Position numbers and translations under genes: made by a program. A model generated the notes under the pieces. The model saw only the letters and a list, made by a program, of their open reading frames with translations, was not told the origin of the DNA and did no database searches. 35,383 nucleotides of DNA from Sterolibacterium sp964521075 (lineage in GTDB: Bacteria; Pseudomonadota; Gammaproteobacteria; Burkholderiales; Rhodocyclaceae), in assembly GCA_964521075.1 (NCBI GenBank), contig CAZFPI010000011.1, positions 1 through 35,383 of the forward strand. The letters are read 5' to 3'. This document shows positions 23,697 to 31,755 of the stretch, in pieces. How positions within the stretch are numbered: position 1 is the first letter of the stretch; every line of letters starts with the position of its first letter.

Positions 23697-24437
23697 ATGA
23701 GCCAGAACACCCGCCCCAACCTCGACGATGCCACGCTGATGAACGCCCTGGCCGACAAGGTCACGCAGGCGAGGGCCGCGCTGCACGGTATCGCCCGCGA
23801 CTTCAGCCCCGCTGTCTTTGCCAACAGTCTGGGAGCCGAAGACATGGTACTCACCGACCTGATCCTGGGCGAAAAACTCGGCATCGACATTTTCTCGCTC
23901 GATACGGGCCGCCTGCATCCCGAAACCTGCGATCTCATGGCCAAGGTACAAGAACACTACGGCCTCAAGCTCAAGCTCTACTATCCGCGCCACGAAACGC
24001 TGGAAACCTGGACACGCGAACACGGCATCAATGCCTTTTACGAATCCGTCGAACTGCGTAAAGCCTGCTGTCACCTTCGCAAGGTCGAGCCGCTACAGCG
24101 CGCCCTGGCCGGAAAGAAAGCCTGGATCACCGGACAACGCGCCCAGCAGGCCGCCACGCGTGACGGCCTGCCGCTGCGGCAGTTCGACGCCGCCAATGGC
24201 CTGGAAAAATTCAATCCGCTCGCCGACTGGACAGAAAAAGAAGTCTGGGCCTATATCCGCAGCCGGAACGTTCCCTATAACGCCCTGCACGACCGGCACT
24301 TCCCGAGCATCGGCTGCGCGCCATGCACCCGTGCCATCAGCATCGGCGAAGATGTCCGCGCGGGCCGTTGGTGGTGGGAAAACCCGGAAACGAAGGAATG
24401 CGGGCTGCACGCCAAAACATCGACGCTCAGTAGCTAA
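23697..24437 (+). CDS. cysH: Assimilatory adenylyl-sulfate (APS) reductase
   Basis: Reduces activated sulfate to sulfite with thioredoxin or glutaredoxin. The 246 residues carry the [4Fe-4S] ligands of the APS-type enzyme: Cys124-Cys125 in KACCHLRK and Cys207/Cys210 in GCAPCTRA. E. coli-type PAPS reductases lack these, so APS is the likely substrate. The catalytic cysteine is Cys235 in KECGLH. SLGAEDMVLTDLI and FSLDTGRLHPET form the nucleotide-binding region. It closes the permease-cysI-DUF934-cysH run and overlaps the convergent flgA by 11 bases. Confidence 0.95.
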   Translation: MSQNTRPNLDDATLMNALADKVTQARAALHGIARDFSPAVFANSLGAEDMVLTDLILGEKLGIDIFSLDTGRLHPETCDLMAKVQEHYGLKLKLYYPRHETLETWTREHGINAFYESVELRKACCHLRKVEPLQRALAGKKAWITGQRAQQAATRDGLPLRQFDAANGLEKFNPLADWTEKEVWAYIRSRNVPYNALHDRHFPSIGCAPCTRAISIGEDVRAGRWWWENPETKECGLHAKTSTLSS

Positions 24438-25131
24438 CCTCGACGACACCACCTGCCCGCGCCAACCCACTGACGACATGGCCATTGGGCATCCGCACCT
24501 GTGCTACTTGTCCTTCCGCTGCATTGTTCAGTGCCCGGCCATCTCCGGCCGTCACCTGAAAACCCGGGCCATTTGATACCACCTTGACGGTCTGCCCCTG
24601 CTGCACCACCGGCGTCTGCCGCAACATATCCCCCCGCAAGGGCCGCCCTGCAGGCAAGGACAGTGCAGCAGTTCGTCCCACGGCCTGCGCCACCTCCGTC
24701 AGGATGCCATCCGGCAAGGCGGTCAGTTCTCCTGACACCACGGCCAGATCCGATTCCGCCAGCAGCTGTCCCTGCGTCAAGGCGCGGGCCGTGAGCAGAT
24801 ACTTCCCCTGAACGCTGATCTGTACCGGCACATAGACCTTCCAGCCCCCCTCCTCCTGGCAACGCACCAACACACTGCTGCGCCCCCACAAACGCGCCCC
24901 GGCCGTCAGCTCAACGGCCAGTGCCTTGCAGGGTGCGAGATTGTTGCGCGAATCCAGCGGCGTCACCTTGAAACTTGCCTGCCCCGGAAGCCCCTGTGTC
25001 TGGATTTTCAGAAAATCCACCACGACATGCGTAACCGGCAGAGGATCCTGATAAGCCCCGGCCAGACGGACAAAGAAAACAAGCAGCAACAAGAAAGGAA
25101 TCCGGAGAAAACGGATAGTACCGATGGTCAT
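24427..25131 (-). CDS. flgA: Flagellar P-ring assembly chaperone FlgA
   Basis: Periplasmic chaperone for FlgI in assembly of the flagellar P-ring. About 234 residues from the ATG at 25131. The N-terminus MTIGTIRFLRIPFLLLLVFFVRLAGA is a signal peptide. The C-terminal SAF domain is recognisable from LTARALTQGQLLAESDLAVVSGE, and the end shows QGQTVKVVSNGPGFQVTAGDGRALNNAAEGQVAQVRMPNG split over two FlgA motifs. An upstream in-frame start at 25197 would place 22 residues before the signal. It is divergent from rpiA. No other flagellar gene is in the window, so flgB and the rest must lie elsewhere if present. Confidence 0.88.
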   Translation of the reverse strand: MTIGTIRFLRIPFLLLLVFFVRLAGAYQDPLPVTHVVVDFLKIQTQGLPGQASFKVTPLDSRNNLAPCKALAVELTAGARLWGRSSVLVRCQEEGGWKVYVPVQISVQGKYLLTARALTQGQLLAESDLAVVSGELTALPDGILTEVAQAVGRTAALSLPAGRPLRGDMLRQTPVVQQGQTVKVVSNGPGFQVTAGDGRALNNAAEGQVAQVRMPNGHVVSGLARAGGVVEVSY

Positions 25132-25261
25132 GGTTTTATGGATACAGGGAGACAGGGAAAAACGTCGAACGATTCGGAAACCGGAATTTTGCCTCATGTA
25201 AGAGCCTGCGTTCGCTAAAATCCCGATTTTCCACGATACGCATCAGCGTCATTCCGCCACG

Positions 25262-25948
25262 ATGAACCAGAACGAACTCAAACAGGCCGTAGCCCGCGCG
25301 GCCAGGGATTATGTCGCCGCCCATCTGCCGGAGGGCGGCATTCTTGGCGTCGGCACAGGCTCGACGGCCAATTGTTTCATCGACGAAATCGCGTCCCTCA
25401 AGGGGAGGATCGGCGGTTGCGTGGCGAGCTCCGAAGCCACGCGCCTGCGGCTCGAATCACATGGCCTGCCTGTTTTCGACCTGAACGATGTCGTAGCGCG
25501 CGGCTTGTCGATGCCCATCTACGTCGATGGCGCGGACGAAATCGACGGCCAGCTCGCCATGATAAAAGGCGGAGGCGGCGCGCTGACCCGCGAAAAGATC
25601 GTGGCGGCCATGGCGGGTACTTTTGTCTGCATCTGCGATGCCAGCAAGAAGGTTGCCACGCTGGGGAACTTTCCCTTGCCCCTTGAGGTCATCCCCATGG
25701 CACGCGAACAGGTTTGCCGACAACTGCTCGAGCTCACCGGCGGCGAACCCCGACTGCGTACGGGCTTCATCACCGACAATGGCAATGAAATCCTCGATGT
25801 ACACGGGTTATCGATCTCCGACCCTGTGGCACTCGAAGAAAAGCTGGAACGTATCATTGGAGTCGTCTGCAATGGCCTGTTCGCCCGCCGTGGCGCGGAT
25901 GTGCTCTTGCTGGCTACTCAAGAAGGTGTCATCACGCAACAACGCTGA
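25262..25948 (+). CDS. rpiA: Ribose-5-phosphate isomerase A
   Basis: Interconverts ribose-5-phosphate and ribulose-5-phosphate in the pentose phosphate pathway. The 228 residues include the phosphate-binding GVGTGSTANCFID, SSEATRLRLESHG, the active-site DGADEID, KGGGGALTREKI with the catalytic Lys/Glu region, and DNGNEILDVHG. Length matches the family. The ATG at 25262 fits the usual start; TAAAAT at 25216-25221 may be its -10 element. It is divergent from flgA and is not in an evident operon, as the next gene is 51 bases on. Confidence 0.96.
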   Translation: MNQNELKQAVARAARDYVAAHLPEGGILGVGTGSTANCFIDEIASLKGRIGGCVASSEATRLRLESHGLPVFDLNDVVARGLSMPIYVDGADEIDGQLAMIKGGGGALTREKIVAAMAGTFVCICDASKKVATLGNFPLPLEVIPMAREQVCRQLLELTGGEPRLRTGFITDNGNEILDVHGLSISDPVALEEKLERIIGVVCNGLFARRGADVLLLATQEGVITQQR

Positions 25949-25999
25949 ATCCACCCCGCCATCCTCACCTCCACCATTCACTCGACCCGGGACACTCTC

Positions 26000-26602
26000 A
26001 TGAAACGCACACACAAATTGTTCGTCAGCATCGCAGCCTTTGCCGCCCTCGGTCTGGGCACGGCCTACGCCCAGCCTTTTGGCCCCTTCGGCGGCCCGGA
26101 ATCCTGCCCCCACGCACAAGGCATGGGCATGGGGATGATGGGCGGAATGGGAAAACAGGGGAAAATGGGGCCGGGAGCCCAAGGCAAGGGGCAAGTCGAC
26201 TTTGCCGCCAGTGCTGCCGCTCGCCTGGACAAGCTAAAAACTGATCTGAAGATCACCCCGGAACAGGAAAAGGCCTGGCAGGGCTTTGCCGATCAATCCA
26301 AAAAGCAGATCGAGCAAATGCAGGCCATGCGTACCCAATCCCAGATGCCTGCGACCAACGCCGCCCCAGCAACCCTGCCTTCAACGCCCGAGCGCATGGA
26401 CAAGGCCATCGAGTTCATGAAGCAGCGACTGAACCACATGGAAGCGATGAATGCCTCCATGAAGGAGCTCTACGCTACGCTGACGCCGGATCAGAAAACG
26501 ATCATCGAGAAGCATTTTTCCCAGCGGCCCGGGCAAGGGAATCAGGGCCGTGGCCGCATGATGCGCCGCGCCCCGCAAGCCGCCGCACAAGCCACGCAGT
26601 AA
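26000..26602 (+). CDS. Spy/CpxP-like (LTxxQ) periplasmic protein with Met/Gly-rich segment
   Basis: 200 residues. A signal peptide ends in AYA with cleavage before Gln25. The mature N-terminus contains PHAQGMGMGMMGGMGKQGKMGPG, shown here as a Met/Gly-rich run that could bind soft metals such as copper(I). Two LTxxQ-type motifs mark the Spy/CpxP fold: ITPEQEKAWQGF (about residue 89) and LTPDQKTIIEKHF (about 161), each at the start of a helix. The C-terminus is Arg/Gly/Ala rich (GQGNQGRGRMMRR). Relatives act as periplasmic chaperones or sensors of envelope and metal stress. No two-component system is adjacent. Function here is inferred from the fold. Confidence 0.82.
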   Translation: MKRTHKLFVSIAAFAALGLGTAYAQPFGPFGGPESCPHAQGMGMGMMGGMGKQGKMGPGAQGKGQVDFAASAAARLDKLKTDLKITPEQEKAWQGFADQSKKQIEQMQAMRTQSQMPATNAAPATLPSTPERMDKAIEFMKQRLNHMEAMNASMKELYATLTPDQKTIIEKHFSQRPGQGNQGRGRMMRRAPQAAAQATQ

Positions 26603-26610
26603 TCGGAACA

Positions 26611-26649
26611 GAAAAGCAAAACGCCACCCCGGCGAAGGCCGGGATGGCG
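26611..26649 (-). terminator. Rho-independent terminator of the phoH end of the minus-strand run
   Basis: CGCCA-C-CCCGGC (26622-26633) pairs with GCCGGG-A-TGGCG (26638-26649): a 12-base stem with one mismatch and a GAAG loop. On the minus strand it is followed by TTTTGCTTTTC, so it best terminates transcription coming from phoH. It may also stop the convergent Spy-like gene. Confidence 0.7.
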
Positions 26650-26677
26650 AGTCAATCCGTGGCCAATCAGCGCGTCC

Positions 26678-28132
26678 CTAGAGCACCTCTGCCGCATGAT
26701 CCGCCAGGCGTGAGCGTTCGCCGCGCTGTAGCGTGATGTGGCCAGAATGTGGCCAGCCCTTGAAGCGGTCGACAACGTAAGTAAGGCCAGAACTGCCTTC
26801 GGTGAGATAGGGCGTGTCGATCTGGGCGATGTTGCCCATGCAAACGACCTTGGTTCCCGGGCCGGCGCGGGTGATGAGGGTTTTCATCTGTTTAGGCGTG
26901 AGATTCTGCGCCTCGTCGATGATGAGAAACTTGTTCATGAAGGTTCGACCCCGCATGAAATTGAGCGACTTGATCTTGATGCGGCTGCGGATCAAGTCCA
27001 TGGTTGCCGCGCGCCCCCAGTCCCCTCCGCCCACGCTGCTCCCGGCCTCCTCCTGCGGGCGATTGAGCAACACTTCCAGATTGTCATCGAGCGCACCCAT
27101 CCAGGGCGTCATCTTTTCCTCTTCGGTTCCAGGCAAAAAGCCGATGTCTTCTCCGACGGGAACGGTAACGCGGGTGATGATGATTTCCGAATAACGTTTG
27201 CTATCGAGCACCTGTGTCAGCCCGGCCGCCAGTGTCAATAATGTTTTGCCCGTCCCGGCCTGCCCGAGCAGCGTGACAAAATCAATATCGGGGTTCATCA
27301 AAAGATTGAGCGCGAAATTCTGCTCGCGATTGCGCGCGGTAATCCCCCAGACGGCATTTTTCTGGTGGGTATATTCCACGAGGGTTTCGAGCACGGCTCC
27401 CTTGCCGTCGGCCTCGCGCACCCATGCGTAAAGGGGCTGGGCACCTTCCTGCCAGACATGCTCGTTGATGAGCAAATCCTTGCACATCGGCCCCTTGATG
27501 CGATAAAAGGTGCGCGTATCCTGCTTCCAGGATTCGAGATCCTTGCCGTGCTTGTCCCAGAAATCTGCAGGGAGCTCGCGTGTGCCGGTGTAGAGCAGAT
27601 CGGAATCTTCCAGCACCTTGTCGTTGAAATAATCCTGCGTCGCCAGCCCCAGCGCACGCGCCTTGATCCGCATGTTGATGTCTTTCGACACCAGAATCAC
27701 GCTCCGGCCGGGGAATTTCCGGTACAGATACATGACAACCGAGATGATCTGGTTATCCGCCTTGCCACCTGGCAAAGCCTGCGGAACCAGGGTATCGATC
27801 ACCTCGGTCTGCAAGAACAGGCGGCCACTGGCCTGCCGGCGCGAGGGTGTTTCGAGGGCAACGCCTTCCGCGATATCCGCGCCATCGCCACTGGCGGAGA
27901 TGATTTCATCCAGCAGGCGCGTGGCCTGGCGCGTATTCCGGGCGACTTCCGTCATGCCCTTCTTGTTGGCGTCGAGTTCCTCCAGCGTCATCATCGGCAA
28001 GTAGATGTCATGCTCTTCGAAGCGGAAAATGCTCAGAGGATCATGCATCAACACGTTGGTGTCGAGAACGAACAGCTTGTTGTTTGCAGACGCGGGGCTC
28101 TTGCGGGGGGTGCTGCTTTTTCGTGCATTCAT
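26678..28132 (-). CDS. PhoH family ATPase with N-terminal PIN domain (PhoH2/YlaK type)
   Basis: 484 residues joining a PIN nuclease domain to a PhoH ATPase. PIN part (about 18-160): LFVLDTNVLMHDP with acidic Asp24, LEELDANKKG, and VILVSKDINMRIKARALGL. PhoH part (about 240-470): Walker A GQAGTGKT at 290-297, EIIITRVTVPVGEDIGFLPG, and Walker B with FLIIDEAQNLTPKQMKTLITR. Some PIN-PhoH proteins unwind and cut RNA; that activity is inferred here from the family. The ATG has a GAGGAGAAG ribosome site. It follows bcp on the same strand after 92 bases, and a terminator lies after its stop. Confidence 0.93.
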   Translation of the reverse strand: MNARKSSTPRKSPASANNKLFVLDTNVLMHDPLSIFRFEEHDIYLPMMTLEELDANKKGMTEVARNTRQATRLLDEIISASGDGADIAEGVALETPSRRQASGRLFLQTEVIDTLVPQALPGGKADNQIISVVMYLYRKFPGRSVILVSKDINMRIKARALGLATQDYFNDKVLEDSDLLYTGTRELPADFWDKHGKDLESWKQDTRTFYRIKGPMCKDLLINEHVWQEGAQPLYAWVREADGKGAVLETLVEYTHQKNAVWGITARNREQNFALNLLMNPDIDFVTLLGQAGTGKTLLTLAAGLTQVLDSKRYSEIIITRVTVPVGEDIGFLPGTEEEKMTPWMGALDDNLEVLLNRPQEEAGSSVGGGDWGRAATMDLIRSRIKIKSLNFMRGRTFMNKFLIIDEAQNLTPKQMKTLITRAGPGTKVVCMGNIAQIDTPYLTEGSSGLTYVVDRFKGWPHSGHITLQRGERSRLADHAAEVL

Positions 28133-28224
28133 CGCCTTCTCCTCACAAGAAAACAGGAAGTCACAGAATCGTCCGGGTTTTCCCGCCCCCGGCGGCGCAT
28201 CAGAAACGATGACAGAACTTCACT

Positions 28225-28698
28225 TCAGCTTCCGGAGGTTGAAGAAACCAGCCGACTGACGGCTTCCAGAACTTCGGCGGCATGGCCGTCTGCCTTGATG
28301 CCACGCCATTCCCGGCGCAAAACGCCCGCTTCGTCGATCAGAAAAGTGCTGCGCTCGATGCCGCGAACATCTTTGCCGTAGAGCTTTTTCTGCTTGATGA
28401 CGCCGAATTGCTGACAGGCGAGTTCTTCGGCATCGGAGAGCAACTCGAAAGGCAAGCCCAGTTTGGCCTTGAAGTTTTCGTGCGATTTCAGACTGTCGCG
28501 CGAAATGCCATGAACAATGCAGCCAAAACGGGTGAATTCGGGATAAAGATCGCGGAACTGGCTGGTTTCCGCCGTGCAGCCGGGCGTGTTGTCCCTGGGG
28601 TAAAAATAAAGGACCAAGGCCGCCCCCCGGGCAGAGGAAAGCCGGAATTCCTGCCCACCCGTGGCGGGGAGTGAGAAATCGGCAACCACCTTTTCCAT
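28225..28698 (-). CDS. bcp: Peroxiredoxin, Bcp/PrxQ family
   Basis: Thiol peroxidase of 157 residues that reduces hydrogen peroxide and organic peroxides. The peroxidatic Cys41 lies in DNTPGCTAETSQFRD. In E. coli Bcp a resolving cysteine sits five residues later; here that position is Ser46, so the enzyme is the 1-Cys kind or uses another thiol (Cys59 or Cys94 region). FYPRDNTPG, ISRDSLKSHENFKAKLGLPFELLSD and RSTFLIDEAGVLRREW are family-typical. It starts 27 bases after arnD and precedes phoH, a common betaproteobacterial pairing. Confidence 0.93.
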   Translation of the reverse strand: MEKVVADFSLPATGGQEFRLSSARGAALVLYFYPRDNTPGCTAETSQFRDLYPEFTRFGCIVHGISRDSLKSHENFKAKLGLPFELLSDAEELACQQFGVIKQKKLYGKDVRGIERSTFLIDEAGVLRREWRGIKADGHAAEVLEAVSRLVSSTSGS

Positions 28699-28725
28699 GA
28701 GCCTGTCCCTTTTATTGTTCCGTTC

Positions 28726-29655
28726 TTATGCCGCAGCAAGTTTCCAGCATTCCAGCCAGGGCGGGCCTTGCAACATCAACGTACCGGAGCGTCCGGGTAA
28801 TTCTCCGCAGACAAGCTCGCAGCGCGGCAGAGCAGCCAGCTCCAGTGAGGCAAAGATATTCCGAGTTGAAGTGATTGTATAGCCCTGTGCCCGCCAGCCT
28901 TCGAGCAGCTTCTCGAAGACGGGCAAAAGTTTCATGCCTTCGAGCTCGGCATGCAGCGTGAACACATGTCCGCTCGGCGGTGCGCTCCGGGTCAGCTCGA
29001 GCAGATGTTCATGCACATTGCTCTCGTCCACACTACCGACGCCGATCAGTTCATCCAGTGTCGGCAGTGTCGTCGGTAGCTGCGGGCAATGGATGACTTC
29101 GCCGTTCCAGACAGGCATGAAAGGGTGTGTGCCGCGCGTATCCGAAGCGTAATCGCAGCCGAAACGCTGCGTCAGACGCAGAGCCTGAGCATTCATCTGC
29201 CAGCCAGCCGCACCGTGAGTTCTGGCCGGCGTGCCGAAAACTTCTTCGAAACGGTCGAAGGCCAGACGCATTTCACGCTCGGCCCAGCCGCCTTCCGAGC
29301 GAGCGACACCATCCTGCCATTTGACGTGGTCCCAGCAGTGGATGCCAACTTCATAACCGGCATCCCTCACCCCTCGCAGGATTTCCGCGCAGCCCCGGCC
29401 AATATCCGGGCCGGGCAACACCGTGCCATAGAGCAAGGTCTTGACGCCGTAGTGTGAAACCACCGAGGTTCGCGAGACTTTTTTCATGAAGCCCGGGCGT
29501 AAGGCGCGCTTCAGGGCACGCCCTGTATGGTCTGGCCCCAGCGAAAACAAAAAAGTGGCCTGGGCTTCGTGGCGGCGCAGGGCTTCAACCAGCCGGGGTA
29601 CACCTTGCAGTGTCCCGCGCCAAGTATCGACGTCGATCTTGAGGGCGAGTTTCAT
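28726..29655 (-). CDS. arnD: Polysaccharide deacetylase family protein, ArnD-like deformylase
   Basis: 309 residues with an NodB-type deacetylase fold. ArnD removes the formyl group from undecaprenyl-phosphate-4-formamido-arabinose in lipid A modification. Matches include ALKIDVDTWRGTLQGVPRLVEALRR with the metal-binding Asp pair, ATFLFSLGPDHTGRALKRAL, EVGIHCWDHVKWQD with the His-x-x-x-His-type ligands, THGAAGWQMNAQAL and FTLHAELEG. No signal peptide is seen. It follows the UDP-GlcA decarboxylase gene by 30 bases, and the formyltransferase and arnC lie further upstream, which supports the ArnD assignment over a generic deacetylase. Confidence 0.9.
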   Translation of the reverse strand: MKLALKIDVDTWRGTLQGVPRLVEALRRHEAQATFLFSLGPDHTGRALKRALRPGFMKKVSRTSVVSHYGVKTLLYGTVLPGPDIGRGCAEILRGVRDAGYEVGIHCWDHVKWQDGVARSEGGWAEREMRLAFDRFEEVFGTPARTHGAAGWQMNAQALRLTQRFGCDYASDTRGTHPFMPVWNGEVIHCPQLPTTLPTLDELIGVGSVDESNVHEHLLELTRSAPPSGHVFTLHAELEGMKLLPVFEKLLEGWRAQGYTITSTRNIFASLELAALPRCELVCGELPGRSGTLMLQGPPWLECWKLAAA

Positions 29656-29685
29656 GACAGGAAACGGTCAAAGAATCATCGAGCG

Positions 29686-30729
29686 TCAATCCACCAGACT
29701 GCGTGCGGCCGCCACGTCTGCGCGATAAGCCTCGAGAATGTTCCTCAGCGCATCCTGCATGCTCACCTTCGGGGCCCAGTCAAGCTCAGCCATGGTATTC
29801 GCAATTTTTGGCACCCGGTTTTGAACGTCCTGATACCCCGCACCGTAATACTCGCCGGAGGTGGTTTCGAGCATCTTCACCTTTTCGGCACTCTCGCGGT
29901 ACTCGGGATATTGCTTTGCCATATCGAGCAGCATGGTTGCCAGTTCGCGCACCGAATAATTGTTGCCCGGATTACCGATGTTATAAATCTTGCCGCTGGC
30001 GATACCATCCTTGTTGGCGATGATGGCCATCAGGGCGGAAATGCCGTCATCGACATAGGTAAAAGCACGTTTTTGCGCCCCGCCGTCGACCAGTTTGATT
30101 GGCTCGCCGCGCACGATATGCCCGAGAAACTGGGTGATGACGCGCGAGCTGCCTTCCTTCGGCGTATGGATGGAATCCAGCCCCGCGCCAATCCAGTTGA
30201 ACGGGCGGAACAGGGTGTAATCCAGGCCTTCCTGCTGGCCATAAGCGGCAATGACGCGATCCATCAACTGCTTGGCGCAAGCGTAAATCCAGCGCGGCTT
30301 GTTGATCGGGCCATAGATCAGTGGAGAGTTTTCCGGGTCGAACTCCGGATCGGTGCACATGCCATAAACTTCCGACGTCGATGGAAAAATCACGCGTTTG
30401 CCGTACTTCACCGCATGACGGATGATCGGAAGGTTAGCCTCGAAATCGAGTTCAAAAACACGAAGCGGCTCCTTGACGTATGTCGCCGGTGTGGCAATGG
30501 CAACCAGCGGAAGCACAGTGTCGCACTTCCTGACGTGGTACTCGATCCATTCCTTGTTGATGGTGATGTCACCTTCGAAAAAGTGGAAACGCGGGTGATC
30601 GACGATGTCCGCCAGACGATCGGATTGCATGTCCATGCCATACACTTCCCAATCCGTCGTGTCGACAATCCGACGGGAAAGATGGTGGCCGATAAAACCG
30701 TTCACGCCGAGAATGAGGATTTTTTTCAT
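29686..30729 (-). CDS. UDP-glucuronate decarboxylase, ArnA C-terminal type
   Basis: NAD-dependent enzyme that oxidises and decarboxylates UDP-glucuronate to UDP-4-keto-arabinose, the first step towards Ara4N. The 347 residues are a complete short-chain dehydrogenase fold equal to the C-terminal half of E. coli ArnA: nucleotide motif GVNGFIGHHL (8-17), Ser119-Glu120 in PSTSEVYG, catalytic Tyr149 and Lys153 in WIYACAKQ, and the late NRVPKIANT containing the ArnA-type arginine. It is a separate gene from the formyltransferase here. It lies between that gene (40-base gap) and arnD (30-base gap). Confidence 0.92.
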   Translation of the reverse strand: MKKILILGVNGFIGHHLSRRIVDTTDWEVYGMDMQSDRLADIVDHPRFHFFEGDITINKEWIEYHVRKCDTVLPLVAIATPATYVKEPLRVFELDFEANLPIIRHAVKYGKRVIFPSTSEVYGMCTDPEFDPENSPLIYGPINKPRWIYACAKQLMDRVIAAYGQQEGLDYTLFRPFNWIGAGLDSIHTPKEGSSRVITQFLGHIVRGEPIKLVDGGAQKRAFTYVDDGISALMAIIANKDGIASGKIYNIGNPGNNYSVRELATMLLDMAKQYPEYRESAEKVKMLETTSGEYYGAGYQDVQNRVPKIANTMAELDWAPKVSMQDALRNILEAYRADVAAARSLVD

Positions 30730-30769
30730 GGAAGAATAGGAAGAGAAAATGAAAGGGAAATTGAAACCA

Positions 30770-31747
30770 TCAGATCAGATCAAGCGCCTTGCCGCAACGC
30801 CGGGAAAAACTCGAAGCATCCAGCGGCAGCCCCGCCAGTTCTGCTGACAAAACACACAAAACCTGCCCGTCGCCGCAGACAGCCAGCAAGCGGCCGTTAT
30901 CCTCGTAAAGCCTGGGGGATACCGAACCGGCCGAACTACCTGCGAGCCTCTGCGATGCCGCCAGCGCAGGCCGGAAACTTCTCAACACCCGCAATTCACC
31001 CAGTGCCGTCGCGCAGAATGCCCCGGGGTAAGGCGGTGCGACCGCACGCACCAGATTGTGAATGGACTCGGCACTCAAACGCCAGTCGATACGGCCATCC
31101 TCCGGCCGACGACCACCGAAATAGCTGCCCCGGGAAAGATCCTGCGCCTGCTCTGCGGCCGTTCCGGCGACAAGCTGCGGCAACACTGCATCGAGAGCCA
31201 TTTCAGCAGCCACCGTCACTTTCTGGAAAACCTCATGCGCCGTATCGTCGGGGAGAATGGGCACGGACTGCTGCGCGAGAATGCCCCCCGCATCGGGTTT
31301 TTCCAGCATGCGGTGCAAGGTTGCCCCCGCCTGCCGCTCGCCATGCAGCACCGCCCAATTCACCGGCACGCGCCCACGGTATTTCGGCAGAAGCGAGCCG
31401 TGCATATTCCACGCGCCGCCCGGAGGAATGACCAGCAGCGAAGCCTTGAGCATCTGGCGGTAATAAAAAGAAAAAATGAAATCCGGTTTCAGTTCCGCAA
31501 TCTGCGCGACGATAAGCGGGGAGTTCGGGTCTTCCGGGGTGATCACGGGGATCCCGTGCAAAGCAGCCAGCTCGGCCACGCTCCCGAACCAGAGATTTTC
31601 GGCGGGACTATCCTGATGCGTCACGACCAGCGCGACATCTACTCCCTGCGCCAGCAATACCGAAAGACAGCGTACCCCGACGTTGTGATAAGCAAAAACC
31701 ACCGCACGCGCGCGACCCGTACGATTCGCATGATTCGCATGACTCAT
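30770..31747 (-). CDS. Formyltransferase, ArnA N-terminal type
   Basis: Transfers a formyl group from 10-formyltetrahydrofolate to UDP-Ara4N. The 325 residues match the N-terminal half of E. coli ArnA: VVFAYHNVGVRCLSVLL, ADF-like KPDFIFSFYYRQML, the catalytic Asn114 and His116 in WNMHGSLLPKYRGRVPVNW, and Asp152 in EKPDAGGI. A C-terminal domain follows (about 205-325). The ATG at 31747 lies 8 bases after the arnC stop with AAGGAG at suitable distance; an in-frame GTG at 31759 would overlap that ribosome site. The first codons contain a 9-base tandem repeat (HANHAN). Confidence 0.9.
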   Translation of the reverse strand: MSHANHANRTGRARAVVFAYHNVGVRCLSVLLAQGVDVALVVTHQDSPAENLWFGSVAELAALHGIPVITPEDPNSPLIVAQIAELKPDFIFSFYYRQMLKASLLVIPPGGAWNMHGSLLPKYRGRVPVNWAVLHGERQAGATLHRMLEKPDAGGILAQQSVPILPDDTAHEVFQKVTVAAEMALDAVLPQLVAGTAAEQAQDLSRGSYFGGRRPEDGRIDWRLSAESIHNLVRAVAPPYPGAFCATALGELRVLRSFRPALAASQRLAGSSAGSVSPRLYEDNGRLLAVCGDGQVLCVLSAELAGLPLDASSFSRRCGKALDLI

Positions 31748-31755
31748 TGCGCCGC

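Noticed and set aside
29527..31431. Plus-strand open frame of 634 codons opposite the arn genes
   Set aside because: Three separate minus-strand genes with intact catalytic motifs occupy this span; the long frame is a codon-bias artefact.
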